From a virus, in the IMG/VR virus record IMGVR_UViG_3300009529_000032, positions 1-30,405 of that record: 30,405 nt of DNA; one strand, 5' to 3'. The translations under genes and the position numbers were made by a program. Under the pieces are notes generated by a model. It did no database searches. It saw nothing but the letters and a program-made list of their open reading frames with translations, and was not told the DNA's origin. Every line of letters begins with the position of its first letter. The first letter of the stretch is position 1. Below are positions 1 to 7,217 of the stretch, piece after piece.

Positions 1-126
1 GGCCGCCAGGGGCGCCGCCTGGGGCGCCGCCTGGGACGCCGCCGGGGCCGCCGCCGGGGCCGCCGCCGGGGCCGCCGCCTGGGCCGCCGCCTGGGACGCC
101 GCCTGGACCGCCGCCGAGGCCGCCAC
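1..126. repeat. GC-rich tandem repeat, GCCGCC-based, inside the partial gene
   Basis: About ten imperfect copies of a 12-15 base unit (GCCGCC followed by GGGGCC, TGGGGC or TGGGAC) are arranged head to tail and keep one reading frame. The unit encodes AAG or AAWDAA. The array begins before the window. Confidence 0.8.
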
Positions 127-205
127 CTGCGCCGAAAGGCAATGGCAATCAGAGCAACTCACGCAGTATCTGGAGGGTTGCAGAGACCAATTGACTGACC
201 ATTGA
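2..205 (+). CDS. Ala/Trp-repeat protein, 3' end only (partial)
   Basis: The frame is open from the left edge and stops with TGA at 203-205, so only the last 67 codons are present. The first ~42 residues are a low-complexity run of AAW, AAG and AAWDAA units. The last ~25 residues are ordinary sequence: a CAERQWQ motif, then a basic/polar helix ending in LTDH. Alanine/tryptophan repeats followed by an ERQWQ-type C-terminus are, from general knowledge, a recurring design in uncharacterised phage and bacterial proteins. No function can be assigned. It points towards the phage late operon (convergent) and is followed at once by a good terminator, which supports its being a real gene. Whether it is phage or host cannot be told from this fragment. 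Confidence 0.7.
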   Translation, partial: AARGAAWGAAWDAAGAAAGAAAGAAAWAAAWDAAWTAAEAATCAERQWQSEQLTQYLEGCRDQLTDH

Positions 206-208
206 CAC

Positions 209-253
209 CCCGCCTCGTTTGGTGCGGCGAGGCGGGAGCTTTCTCCTTTTTTC
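209..253 (+). terminator. Rho-independent terminator after the Ala/Trp-repeat gene
   Basis: Arms CCCGCCTCG (209-217) and CGAGGCGGG (228-236) form a perfect 9-bp stem with a 10-base loop. It is followed by a T-rich run containing six consecutive Ts. It begins four bases after the stop codon at 203-205, so it fits as the terminator of that gene. Confidence 0.8.
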
Positions 254-331
254 TTGGGGGCATCGGTTGCGAACGCCGGTGCCTCCAGGAAAGTTGGCTC
301 AAGGTGCTCTAACGCTACGCATCACGAGCAA

Positions 332-359
332 AGGCCCGGCAGTTCGCATTGCCGGGCCT
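332..359 (-). terminator. Probable terminator of the leftward late operon
   Basis: A perfect 10-bp stem (AGGCCCGGCA at 332-341, TGCCGGGCCT at 350-359) with an 8-base loop lies about 30 bases past the stop of the last leftward gene. On the minus strand it is followed only by a short TTT, so it is a weaker intrinsic terminator than the facing plus-strand one. The two hairpins together separate convergent transcription units. Confidence 0.6.
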
Positions 360-389
360 CATTAATCCCCCAGGAAGCAGCCCATCCCC

Positions 390-593
390 TCAACCTGACC
401 CAACCTGCTCAAACCCGACGTCCACCTCCCTCAACATCCACTCTGCCTCCGGCGCCTCGTGCTCCTGCCGGAGATAGGCGACGAAACGATTGAGCTCTGC
501 CTGTGTTTGCAGAACTGCACTGTTGAGGACCATCAAATACTGACGTTGCGCCTCGCTGAGCGGCTTCGTCTGTGATCCCTTCTCTTCTGCCAT
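390..593 (-). CDS. Small phage protein, last gene of the tail operon (unknown)
   Basis: This 67-residue protein has no membrane segment. It begins with a Lys/Ser/Gln-rich stretch, then a helical middle (SEAQRQYLMVLNSAV, QAELNRFVAYL) and an acidic C-terminus (EAPEAEWMLREVDVGFEQV). The ATG at 591-593 is preceded by AAAAGGGGAG at good spacing, so the start is secure. It lies 84 bases downstream of the hub/fibre gene on the same strand and is followed by the operon terminator. Position suggests a late accessory role such as a fibre chaperone, but nothing in the sequence proves this. Confidence 0.7.
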   Translation of the reverse strand: MAEEKGSQTKPLSEAQRQYLMVLNSAVLQTQAELNRFVAYLRQEHEAPEAEWMLREVDVGFEQVGSG

Positions 594-676
594 GTTTTCT
601 CCCCTTTTATCTTAGATTCAATTCAACTTCGTGCCACTACTACCATTCCACCAATATATAGAATTTCCTCCTAAAG

Positions 677-3600
677 CTATGTATAAGCCAAAAGATAATA
701 GGGTGTCCCACCGATATAGATTGTGACATGGCCAGTGGCGGCGCTAGTGCCAGCGTAATAATTATCAATGGTACATCCATTCCATTTTACCGAGTCCAAT
801 ACCCGAATATTAGCATCATAATAGGCTATCTTCCCTGCTATAGTACCAGGTTCTTTTCCGTCTACCAATTGAGAGTCTGCAACGCGGCCGCTAGCATCGT
901 AATAAGCGATATCCCCTACGCCGGTGCCAGGCTGCCTGCTGTCTACATAGTCGGCATTGAGGTTGGTTACTTTTGTTGTGGAAAGCACCGTAAGCGGAGG
1001 GCCCCCGATTGTGGATTGATCGGAATAAAATGTCAGGGCTCGTATCTGATAGGCCCCTACGTCCCAGTTAGCATCTAGTGTAACATTTTTGAGATGGCGA
1101 GAGGAATCTACAATCCCTGTGGCACCAATCGCATAACTTGCACCAGCAATATTTCCTAGACTATCACAAATTGTGCCAAATGTTGCTGCGACGAAAGACG
1201 AGCCTCTAATTTGAGCACCCCATAAATCACCACTACAAACCAGGTGTGTGCCGCTGCCATAAAGCTGAGGCCCATTCACGAATCCAATCGTCCCTGCCGA
1301 CTGAATGCTAATAGCAGCCGTTATCGTCCCCGCCTTAATCTGGGTACACTCAATATCTCCTGCATAAATAACACCAGCTACAAACGTCCCTGCCGTGATC
1401 TTATTTGCAGCCACACTCCCTGCGTAGACAACCCCGGCTTGAAGTGTTCCCGCTGTGATCTTGGTAGCTGCTAGAGAAATAATCTGGCCGCTGGGAATGT
1501 TATTGGCCGGAACGTCCGAGGGCGCGTCAATCTGCTGTGGCGTGGCCGATCCCTGCGCGGTGTAGGCTGAGTAATTCGGAGTACTGGCGGTATCATAGGC
1601 TCTCACTTTAACGTAGTGGGCTACGTAGCTGGCTGTTTGGTAAGTATGTGCAGTGCTCTTCCCACTGTGAACCAGGGTGCTCGCTGAAGGTGTAAACCCA
1701 TTACTCGTTGAAACGTGAAATTCGTTACCCGCCCAGTCGCCCTCAGTATTTTTGTCTACCTTGATGCGAATGGCTTTCTTAGCTGCTGTAACGGTTAGGT
1801 TAGCAGGTATGGCCGGGGCTATAGTATCCTTAGCGGTAGTACCTGTAGCAGCAGTGCAGTATCCGCTCGGATTTCCCCCCATGTCCACAGCCTGTACCTG
1901 CACTGAGTAAGCAACGTGGCTATCAACGGGGAAGATATATTCCGCGGTTTGGCTTTCAGGAACGCGCTTCGTACTGGTATTCCCGCCAATCACCCACTTG
2001 ACATCGTAACCACCCATATCCAGCTCGCTATTTGCCGACCAGGATATGTTCAGATAGGAGTGCCAGTGCCCATCATCGTCTTGAGCTGTACCAGTACTTA
2101 CGCTGAGGCCCGTGGGTGCAGCGGGCGCTACGTCCACAAGCTCGGCCATCCCTCGAAACAGGTCGGACAGGCTGGAGATGTATTTCCCCATCTCCACAGC
2201 GAAACTGGCGTGCCCACCACCAATAAACTTGGTGGTCACCTTCTTGATCTCGAAGGCGGCATCAATGCTCCGTACCGCATTGACCAGGGTCACGTCCTGG
2301 CCGCTCCGTAGTCCTGGCCGGCGCGTGGTCAGAGTATATGATGGTGCAGCAGCCGCGGCCAACAAGAAAGCGTCGCCCCTCTCCTCGGCCTGGGCCGTGG
2401 TGGTGATGTTGTTGTCTTTGAGCACGTCGACTATCCAGCGGCCGTAGTCTTCCTCCGCTCCCCTAGTGCGCGTGGCTGTGACCGTTCCCGCGCCGATGAC
2501 GAGCACCTTGTTGGCCTGCGGCGCCTCGGTGATCTCGTGCAGACCCTTATAGGGAAACGAGGCGGCCAGATCAGGTGAATCGGAGAGGGAGAAGGGGGCA
2601 ACGTTGGTGCCGGCATCGAAGTAGTGAAGGTAGGCGTTTTGAGCGCCTGGGCCTGGCCCATAGTCCACGTACCACTCGGCGCCGGCCAGCGCCGCCAGGT
2701 CGTCCAGCACGGCCCACGGCTTTTGTTGAACGTACTCCCGGCTAACTGTGTCGGCTTTGACTTCCTCGACGTAGGTAGTGCAGTCAATGTCGGGTATGCA
2801 GGCGGCCACGGCGTTCTGGATGATCCACTGGTCGGATTTGCTGGTGTAGGTCCCGTCCACCAGGGCCTCCGGATGCTCCAGGTCCCAGGAATAATCTACA
2901 CACTCGATCTCGTAATCCAGGTCGTAGCCGGCCTGGCCCTCGATTTCTTCTTTCGTCTGGATGTAGCCAGCGAAGTACCTCGTGCCTCCATCGAGCGAGG
3001 AGATGATCACCTCCTGCAATTCGGCCAGGCCCATCGCGCCCCCGCCCCGCAAAGCGAACGAGGCAGTGTTGACCTGTTTGCCTAATACGTCAACGATGCG
3101 GATGGTGTCGCGGTCAATAGACAGGGTGCGGTCAACATCGTTGATGGTGATCTTGAGGGGGATGGTCTCGAACAGGTACGGCGTCCCGAAGGCTTCCGCG
3201 CTGGCGATGCCGGTTGGGCTAATAGTGATGGCAATGCTGGCCGTGCCGAAAGCCTCCGCACTGGCAATGCCTGCCGGCTCAATCAACGTACCGATGCTGA
3301 GTGTCCCGAAGGCTTCTGCACTGGCGATGCCGGCCGGCTCTAGCTTTAGGTTTAACTGAGCGGAGCCGAACGCCTCGGCACTGGCGATGCCCGAGGCTTC
3401 GAGTTTTAGATTGATTTGAGCCGTCCCAAACGCCTCCGCACTGGCGATGCCGGTCGCTATGATCGGGCCTACCACGACAGGAGACCCAATTGCTTCGGCG
3501 CTGCCAATGCCGGTAGGCTCTAGTATCAGGTTCAACTGAGCAGCGCCGAACACCTCTCCACTGGCGATGCCGGCCGGCTCGAGCTTCAGATTTAACTGAG

Positions 3601-5116
3601 CGGAGCCGAACGCCTCGGCACTGGCGATGCCGGCCGGCTCTAGCTTCAGGTTTAACTGAGCGGAGCCGAACGCCTCGGCGCTACCGATGCCCGTCACCGT
3701 GATCGGGCCGGCGACGATGGGAGACCCAATTGCTTCCGCGCTCGCAATACCCGTGGGGCTGATGAGCTGGCCTACTGTGGCGGTGCCAAATGCCTCTCCA
3801 CTGGCAATGCCGGCCGGCTCTAGCTTCAGGTTTAATTGGGCGGAGCCGAACGCCTCGGCACTGGCGATGCCGGCCGGCTCTAGCTTCAGGTTTAACTGAG
3901 CAGTACCGAACGCCTCGGCACTGGCGATGGCCGTGGGGGCGATGGTCGAGATGATCACAGCCACGCCAAAGGCCACGGCGGTGGCTATGCCTGTAGCAGC
4001 CAGTTTCAGGTTGAGCTGTGGGGAGCCAAACGCCTCAGCACTGGCAATGCCGGTCGGCTCAAGTGTTTGGGTGACTGCCTGCTCCGCCCCCACGCTGTAG
4101 AACGTGCTGGGGTCGTTTTGGGTGTTGTAGGTGGTGGTGATGTAGTTGGCGGTGCGGGCTATATTTGAAACGCGAACCTCGTCAACCTCACCATCGAATG
4201 GAGTGCCGTATCCTCCAGATCGCTTTCCAATCTTGAACTCATCAAATACAATAGTGCCACCCACGGCGAAATTGCTGTATTCTGCACCACCTTCGTAGAC
4301 CCGCCCTGTAGTCCCATCGTGCGTCTGGGCAGTATAATACCAAGTGTTATTTGAACCGGTAAATCCGACTACGCTCCCGGCATTGCCATATATCGCTAAG
4401 ATGAAGTGACTACCCGCAGGATTGGTGTACATAAAAGCATTGTAGTTATTCCAAGTAAACGTTATCCTTGACCAGTAGGGATAACCATCAGTTGTACCCT
4501 CAACATCGTGTCCCCTTACCCACGCCTCAACTGTATGATTGGCAAATGAACCAAGGTTGCCACAGTTGATATAATCGTCGCTGCCATCAAACTCCTGTCC
4601 ATTTCCAATTTGTCCTGTCTTGCCCGTGGCACTCACATAGTCGATGCCGTCCTTACCGTTGCTGGTAGAGTCATAGAATGTGCCCGATGCTTCTCCCAGA
4701 TGCCACACACCTTTGAAATTACTGTCCCACGTCCCCGCCACGTCCTCCTGGGAGGTGGTGACGCCAGAGTCGCCGTAGCACATGTAAAGCACGGTGTTCT
4801 GTGTCCCAGAGAGGGCAGTGATCTCAACCCAGGAGATTATCTCGCCAGAGGTAGCAGAATACTTCTCAATTTCGTGGTCATATTCGGAGCTTCCGTCAGT
4901 GTTGGGGGAGAAAACGAGGTCGGCGGGAACGGTGTAAGAACCCGACGCGCCACCCGAGGCGGTATTCTGGACATTGCCACCGTTGTCGTCGAGGCGAATG
5001 TCAGGCTCGCCACCCGTGCCGTCATACGTCCCGCTGATTAGGACGGGGAAATTAGCCAGGTCGCCAGGGACCTTGGTTGCATCTATAGTTATTTCACTGT
5101 AGAAACTGTACGCCAT
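677..5116 (-). CDS. Fused tail hub/tail fibre protein with lectin-like and repeat domains
   Basis: This 1479-residue protein is the largest product in the window and the likely receptor-recognition component. Visible blocks in order: a DUF2341-like domain (~1-140); a LamG/concanavalin-like lectin domain (~130-345, with GVWHLGEASG and FDGSDDYINCGN); 15 tandem 20-residue repeats (356-655, consensus GIASAEAFG plus 11 variable residues); a baseplate-hub/Tal-like region (~660-990); two fibronectin type III domains (~995-1195, with PTGLSV and IPANLTV starts); then KITAGT repeats (~1215-1290) and a fibre-like tip with two PGT..G.IAYYDA..RV.DS modules. The ATG is preceded by TAGGAG. It lies downstream of the tape measure region, as expected for a hub/fibre. 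Domain names come from recognition by eye; the order, with the lectin part ahead of the hub, is unusual. Confidence 0.85.
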   Translation of the reverse strand: MAYSFYSEITIDATKVPGDLANFPVLISGTYDGTGGEPDIRLDDNGGNVQNTASGGASGSYTVPADLVFSPNTDGSSEYDHEIEKYSATSGEIISWVEITALSGTQNTVLYMCYGDSGVTTSQEDVAGTWDSNFKGVWHLGEASGTFYDSTSNGKDGIDYVSATGKTGQIGNGQEFDGSDDYINCGNLGSFANHTVEAWVRGHDVEGTTDGYPYWSRITFTWNNYNAFMYTNPAGSHFILAIYGNAGSVVGFTGSNNTWYYTAQTHDGTTGRVYEGGAEYSNFAVGGTIVFDEFKIGKRSGGYGTPFDGEVDEVRVSNIARTANYITTTYNTQNDPSTFYSVGAEQAVTQTLEPTGIASAEAFGSPQLNLKLAATGIATAVAFGVAVIISTIAPTAIASAEAFGTAQLNLKLEPAGIASAEAFGSAQLNLKLEPAGIASGEAFGTATVGQLISPTGIASAEAIGSPIVAGPITVTGIGSAEAFGSAQLNLKLEPAGIASAEAFGSAQLNLKLEPAGIASGEVFGAAQLNLILEPTGIGSAEAIGSPVVVGPIIATGIASAEAFGTAQINLKLEASGIASAEAFGSAQLNLKLEPAGIASAEAFGTLSIGTLIEPAGIASAEAFGTASIAITISPTGIASAEAFGTPYLFETIPLKITINDVDRTLSIDRDTIRIVDVLGKQVNTASFALRGGGAMGLAELQEVIISSLDGGTRYFAGYIQTKEEIEGQAGYDLDYEIECVDYSWDLEHPEALVDGTYTSKSDQWIIQNAVAACIPDIDCTTYVEEVKADTVSREYVQQKPWAVLDDLAALAGAEWYVDYGPGPGAQNAYLHYFDAGTNVAPFSLSDSPDLAASFPYKGLHEITEAPQANKVLVIGAGTVTATRTRGAEEDYGRWIVDVLKDNNITTTAQAEERGDAFLLAAAAAPSYTLTTRRPGLRSGQDVTLVNAVRSIDAAFEIKKVTTKFIGGGHASFAVEMGKYISSLSDLFRGMAELVDVAPAAPTGLSVSTGTAQDDDGHWHSYLNISWSANSELDMGGYDVKWVIGGNTSTKRVPESQTAEYIFPVDSHVAYSVQVQAVDMGGNPSGYCTAATGTTAKDTIAPAIPANLTVTAAKKAIRIKVDKNTEGDWAGNEFHVSTSNGFTPSASTLVHSGKSTAHTYQTASYVAHYVKVRAYDTASTPNYSAYTAQGSATPQQIDAPSDVPANNIPSGQIISLAATKITAGTLQAGVVYAGSVAANKITAGTFVAGVIYAGDIECTQIKAGTITAAISIQSAGTIGFVNGPQLYGSGTHLVCSGDLWGAQIRGSSFVAATFGTICDSLGNIAGASYAIGATGIVDSSRHLKNVTLDANWDVGAYQIRALTFYSDQSTIGGPPLTVLSTTKVTNLNADYVDSRQPGTGVGDIAYYDASGRVADSQLVDGKEPGTIAGKIAYYDANIRVLDSVKWNGCTIDNYYAGTSAATGHVTIYIGGTPYYLLAYT
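3152..4051 (-). repeat. Fifteen 60-bp tandem repeats in the tail fibre gene
   Basis: The region encodes 15 consecutive 20-residue units, each starting with a GIASAEAFG-like nonapeptide (variants GIATAVAFG, GIGSAEAIG, GIASGEVFG). Several units share the following 11 residues SAQLNLKLEPA almost exactly, and the DNA of those units is nearly identical. Others diverge at the variable half only. This pattern points to repeated duplication and recombination within the array. Confidence 0.9.
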
Positions 5117-5124
5117 CTATGCTC

Positions 5125-5688
5125 CTACGCACCGGGTATCACTGCGCTAGGTATCACTTCAAACCGGACGTTGTTGGCCTCGTCAAGCCATAGATAGACC
5201 TCAAGCCACTTGAGCGTGTCAGTCTTCCCAACAAGCACCCGCGCTGTAGCGGTCCTTGCCGCCTGGTCAGCACTGACGTTTGTGATGTGCTTGATGGTGT
5301 ATGGGCCTACAACTTGCCCAACCTTGCTGTACAGCCACGCTGTCACCTTCTGCTGGAAGGTCTCAGGTGGCGCGGGCGGCTTAGGGTCTTTGCCCTGAAG
5401 CCAAATCGCCTCTTCGTCAGGCTGCCCTCTGTTCTTGACGTAGAACTGCACATTGCCTTTGACGTTCTGGTCGTCGTCCCAGAAGAAGGTGATGTGCCGC
5501 TCCACTACCTTGTTGCCGCCCGGGTCCTGCTCAATCTCAACAATTGAGGAACGCAAATCTGGCATTGGCTTCCAGCTTTGGTTCTTTTTCAACCAATTCT
5601 CGGTAACTGGGTGCTGGTGTGCATCGCACCGTAACAAGAACCCGTTCAGCTTTGCTTCGTACTCATTCAGTAACTCTATCCTGTTCAT
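5125..5688 (-). CDS. Tail-region protein of unknown function
   Basis: This 187-residue protein has no signal peptide or membrane segment. The N-terminal half contains FWDDDQNVKGNVQFYV and the C-terminal half is beta-rich (GPYTIKHITNVSADQAARTATARVLVG, then EVYLWLDEANNVRFEVIP). Its ATG follows AGGAGGCAAGAAA, a near-ideal ribosome binding site. The stop is eight bases before the start of the hub/fibre gene, so the two are surely co-transcribed. I do not recognise the family. Position immediately before the hub/fibre gene suggests a baseplate or fibre-attachment protein. About 150 bases without a gene separate it from the HNH gene upstream. Confidence 0.65.
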   Translation of the reverse strand: MNRIELLNEYEAKLNGFLLRCDAHQHPVTENWLKKNQSWKPMPDLRSSIVEIEQDPGGNKVVERHITFFWDDDQNVKGNVQFYVKNRGQPDEEAIWLQGKDPKPPAPPETFQQKVTAWLYSKVGQVVGPYTIKHITNVSADQAARTATARVLVGKTDTLKWLEVYLWLDEANNVRFEVIPSAVIPGA

Positions 5689-5835
5689 TTTCTTGCCTCC
5701 TGTTATGATTTAGCCCAGCCGCCCCGCCGCAAGCAGGGACGGCAGGCGTTTCCCGAACTCCGCGCCAGGGATAGCTGGGCCATTGAATTGAACCTCTCGG
5801 GACATTCAGAGCTAGAGCTTGAAAATCTTGTTCGC

Positions 5836-6702
5836 CTAAACACTTCCCAATTTCTTTTGTAACCAAATGACCAGATCAGCCTGGCTCTCTAGTGATAACC
5901 TGCCGATTACATCCTTGACGCGGTCCAAGCTACGCTGTCCAGACGGATCTTTCCTTCCCACAGTCCACAGCTCCAGGTTTTCAATACGATTATCATCACG
6001 GACGCCATTTCTGTGGTGGACGTGCTCGTGGGACTTGAGTGGTCGGCCGAGGTGCTCTGCCATCACTAAGCGATGCTCTAGCACATAGCCATTGCAATCT
6101 GTCATCGAATACATCTGATGTTTCTGATCTACTTTGACACGGATATACCCCGATGCCAGATGATATTGCCCGCCTTTCCAGACAGGATTGTTCTCGCCCT
6201 TTTGTCGCTGGCTTTGAGTCAGGCCGGCACACTTACGCCCACAATGCTCAACACCCTCCTTGTAAACTGGAAAGGGCCTCCCACACTGGATACATGTCCC
6301 TACCCGGATTGGGAAGTGGCCATCCTTGCTGCGCATTACCGAAAGCGGAATCGGCAGTCCTAAAACCCCACACAGTCTCTCAAGATTATTTGGTCTGGGA
6401 ACCGTCCTACCCTTTTCCCAAAGACGAACTTGAGTTCCAGTAACTCCAACGGTCTTCCCGACCTGTTCTTGCGTCAAACCAAGAATTAAACGAGATTCCT
6501 TGATTTGATTGCCGAAATCCTCAAAGCGTGCATTCTTGGACATCTCGACGGCCTGAAGTAGCTGCTCCCTGCGCTTTTCCCTATACATGGCTTTCCAGCA
6601 GGGGATACAATATATTTGGCGCCCATCCTTGTTGCAACGGTTTCTATAAAACTCTGATAGCGCCTTTTCTTGGCCGCACTTTGAGCAGATTTTTGTGTCC
6701 AT
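5836..6702 (-). CDS. HNH endonuclease with zinc fingers and XRE helix-turn-helix
   Basis: This 288-residue protein has four visible parts. First, a zinc finger with Cys6, Cys9, Cys32 and Cys35. Second, an XRE-type helix-turn-helix at ~62-118 (LGLTQEQVGKTVGVTGTQV, then LWEKG). Third, a second Cys cluster at ~136-160 (CIQC and HCGRKC). Fourth, an HNH nuclease core at ~195-250 (EHRLVMAEHLG, VHHRNG, DNRIENLELW). HNH proteins of this type are usually free-standing homing endonucleases in phage genomes. It sits between two tail genes but has its own consensus promoter and a palindrome over the promoter and start codon, so it is probably a self-controlled insertion. An extra role as a regulator is inference. 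It is the only XRE domain in the window. Confidence 0.9.
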   Translation of the reverse strand: MDTKICSKCGQEKALSEFYRNRCNKDGRQIYCIPCWKAMYREKRREQLLQAVEMSKNARFEDFGNQIKESRLILGLTQEQVGKTVGVTGTQVRLWEKGRTVPRPNNLERLCGVLGLPIPLSVMRSKDGHFPIRVGTCIQCGRPFPVYKEGVEHCGRKCAGLTQSQRQKGENNPVWKGGQYHLASGYIRVKVDQKHQMYSMTDCNGYVLEHRLVMAEHLGRPLKSHEHVHHRNGVRDDNRIENLELWTVGRKDPSGQRSLDRVKDVIGRLSLESQADLVIWLQKKLGSV

Positions 6703-6761
6703 AATATACCCCCTTGATTTTTAGGTAGGTATATTATAACACCTTGGGATACTGGTGTCAA
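6701..6761 (-). promoter_or_regulatory. Consensus sigma-70 promoter with palindromic operator for the HNH/XRE gene
   Basis: On the minus strand TTGACA (6756-6761) and TATAAT (6733-6738) are both perfect and separated by exactly 17 bases. A perfect 10-bp inverted repeat, ATAATATACC at 6701-6710 paired with GGTATATTAT at 6728-6737, has one arm on the -10 box and the other on the ATG start codon (6700-6702). A protein binding this palindrome would block both RNA polymerase and translation initiation, so autorepression by the encoded helix-turn-helix is a natural reading, though not shown. Confidence 0.8.
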
Positions 6762-6764
6762 ATC

Positions 6765-7202
6765 TCAAAGCTTAAATATACGATTCGCCCCTGCATCCCA
6801 CGCGATGGTGATGTCGCCGCCATTGGGGGTCACCGGAAGCCCAGTCGCCGTATCGATGTATGCGATCAGCAGGTCGGTAACCCCACTCTGGGTAACTCCG
6901 CCGCCGCCACCATCCTTGAAGATGACGAGGGCCTCGCACTGCTCGCCAGAGACGGAGCTAAGCGTCACGTCGGCCGCGTCCGCCACTCCCAGCGTCGAGG
7001 TCTTGCTGGCCAGGTTGCCACTCAGGCCGTTGGTCACCCGCGCCAGATCAGGAATGGTGTCCTTGTTGCAGTACTGGTCAACGTCTATAGAGACGACGTA
7101 ATCGGTCGTGTCCACGAGCAGGCACTTGATGTCGTTAGCCGACCAATCAATGTCACCATCGAGAAACGCGGCCCTGCCCTTTCCATACAATGCGTTTGCC
7201 AT
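6765..7202 (-). CDS. Small virion-like protein of the tail module
   Basis: This 145-residue protein has a hydrophilic, beta-rich sequence. It begins MANALYGKGRAAFLDGDIDW and then reads DIKCLLVDTTDYVVS, ends with GGDITIAWDAGANRIFKL and has a GGGGG stretch at ~100. This opening (an N-terminal KGRAAFLDGDIDW followed by IKCLLVDT) is a recurring pattern among phage structural proteins near tail fibre and tape-measure genes, although the exact role is unnamed. The ATG is preceded by AAGGAGG. It lies 15 bases downstream of the tape measure gene. The HNH promoter begins only a few bases beyond its stop. Confidence 0.7.
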   Translation of the reverse strand: MANALYGKGRAAFLDGDIDWSANDIKCLLVDTTDYVVSIDVDQYCNKDTIPDLARVTNGLSGNLASKTSTLGVADAADVTLSSVSGEQCEALVIFKDGGGGGVTQSGVTDLLIAYIDTATGLPVTPNGGDITIAWDAGANRIFKL

Positions 7203-7217
7203 TTTAGTACCTCCTTC

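Noticed and set aside
5663-5866. Open frame of 67 codons between the HNH gene and the next tail gene
   Set aside because: No ribosome binding site, overlaps the ends of both neighbours and has no protein-like pattern. The 147-base gap holds no clear terminator or intron core that I can see.
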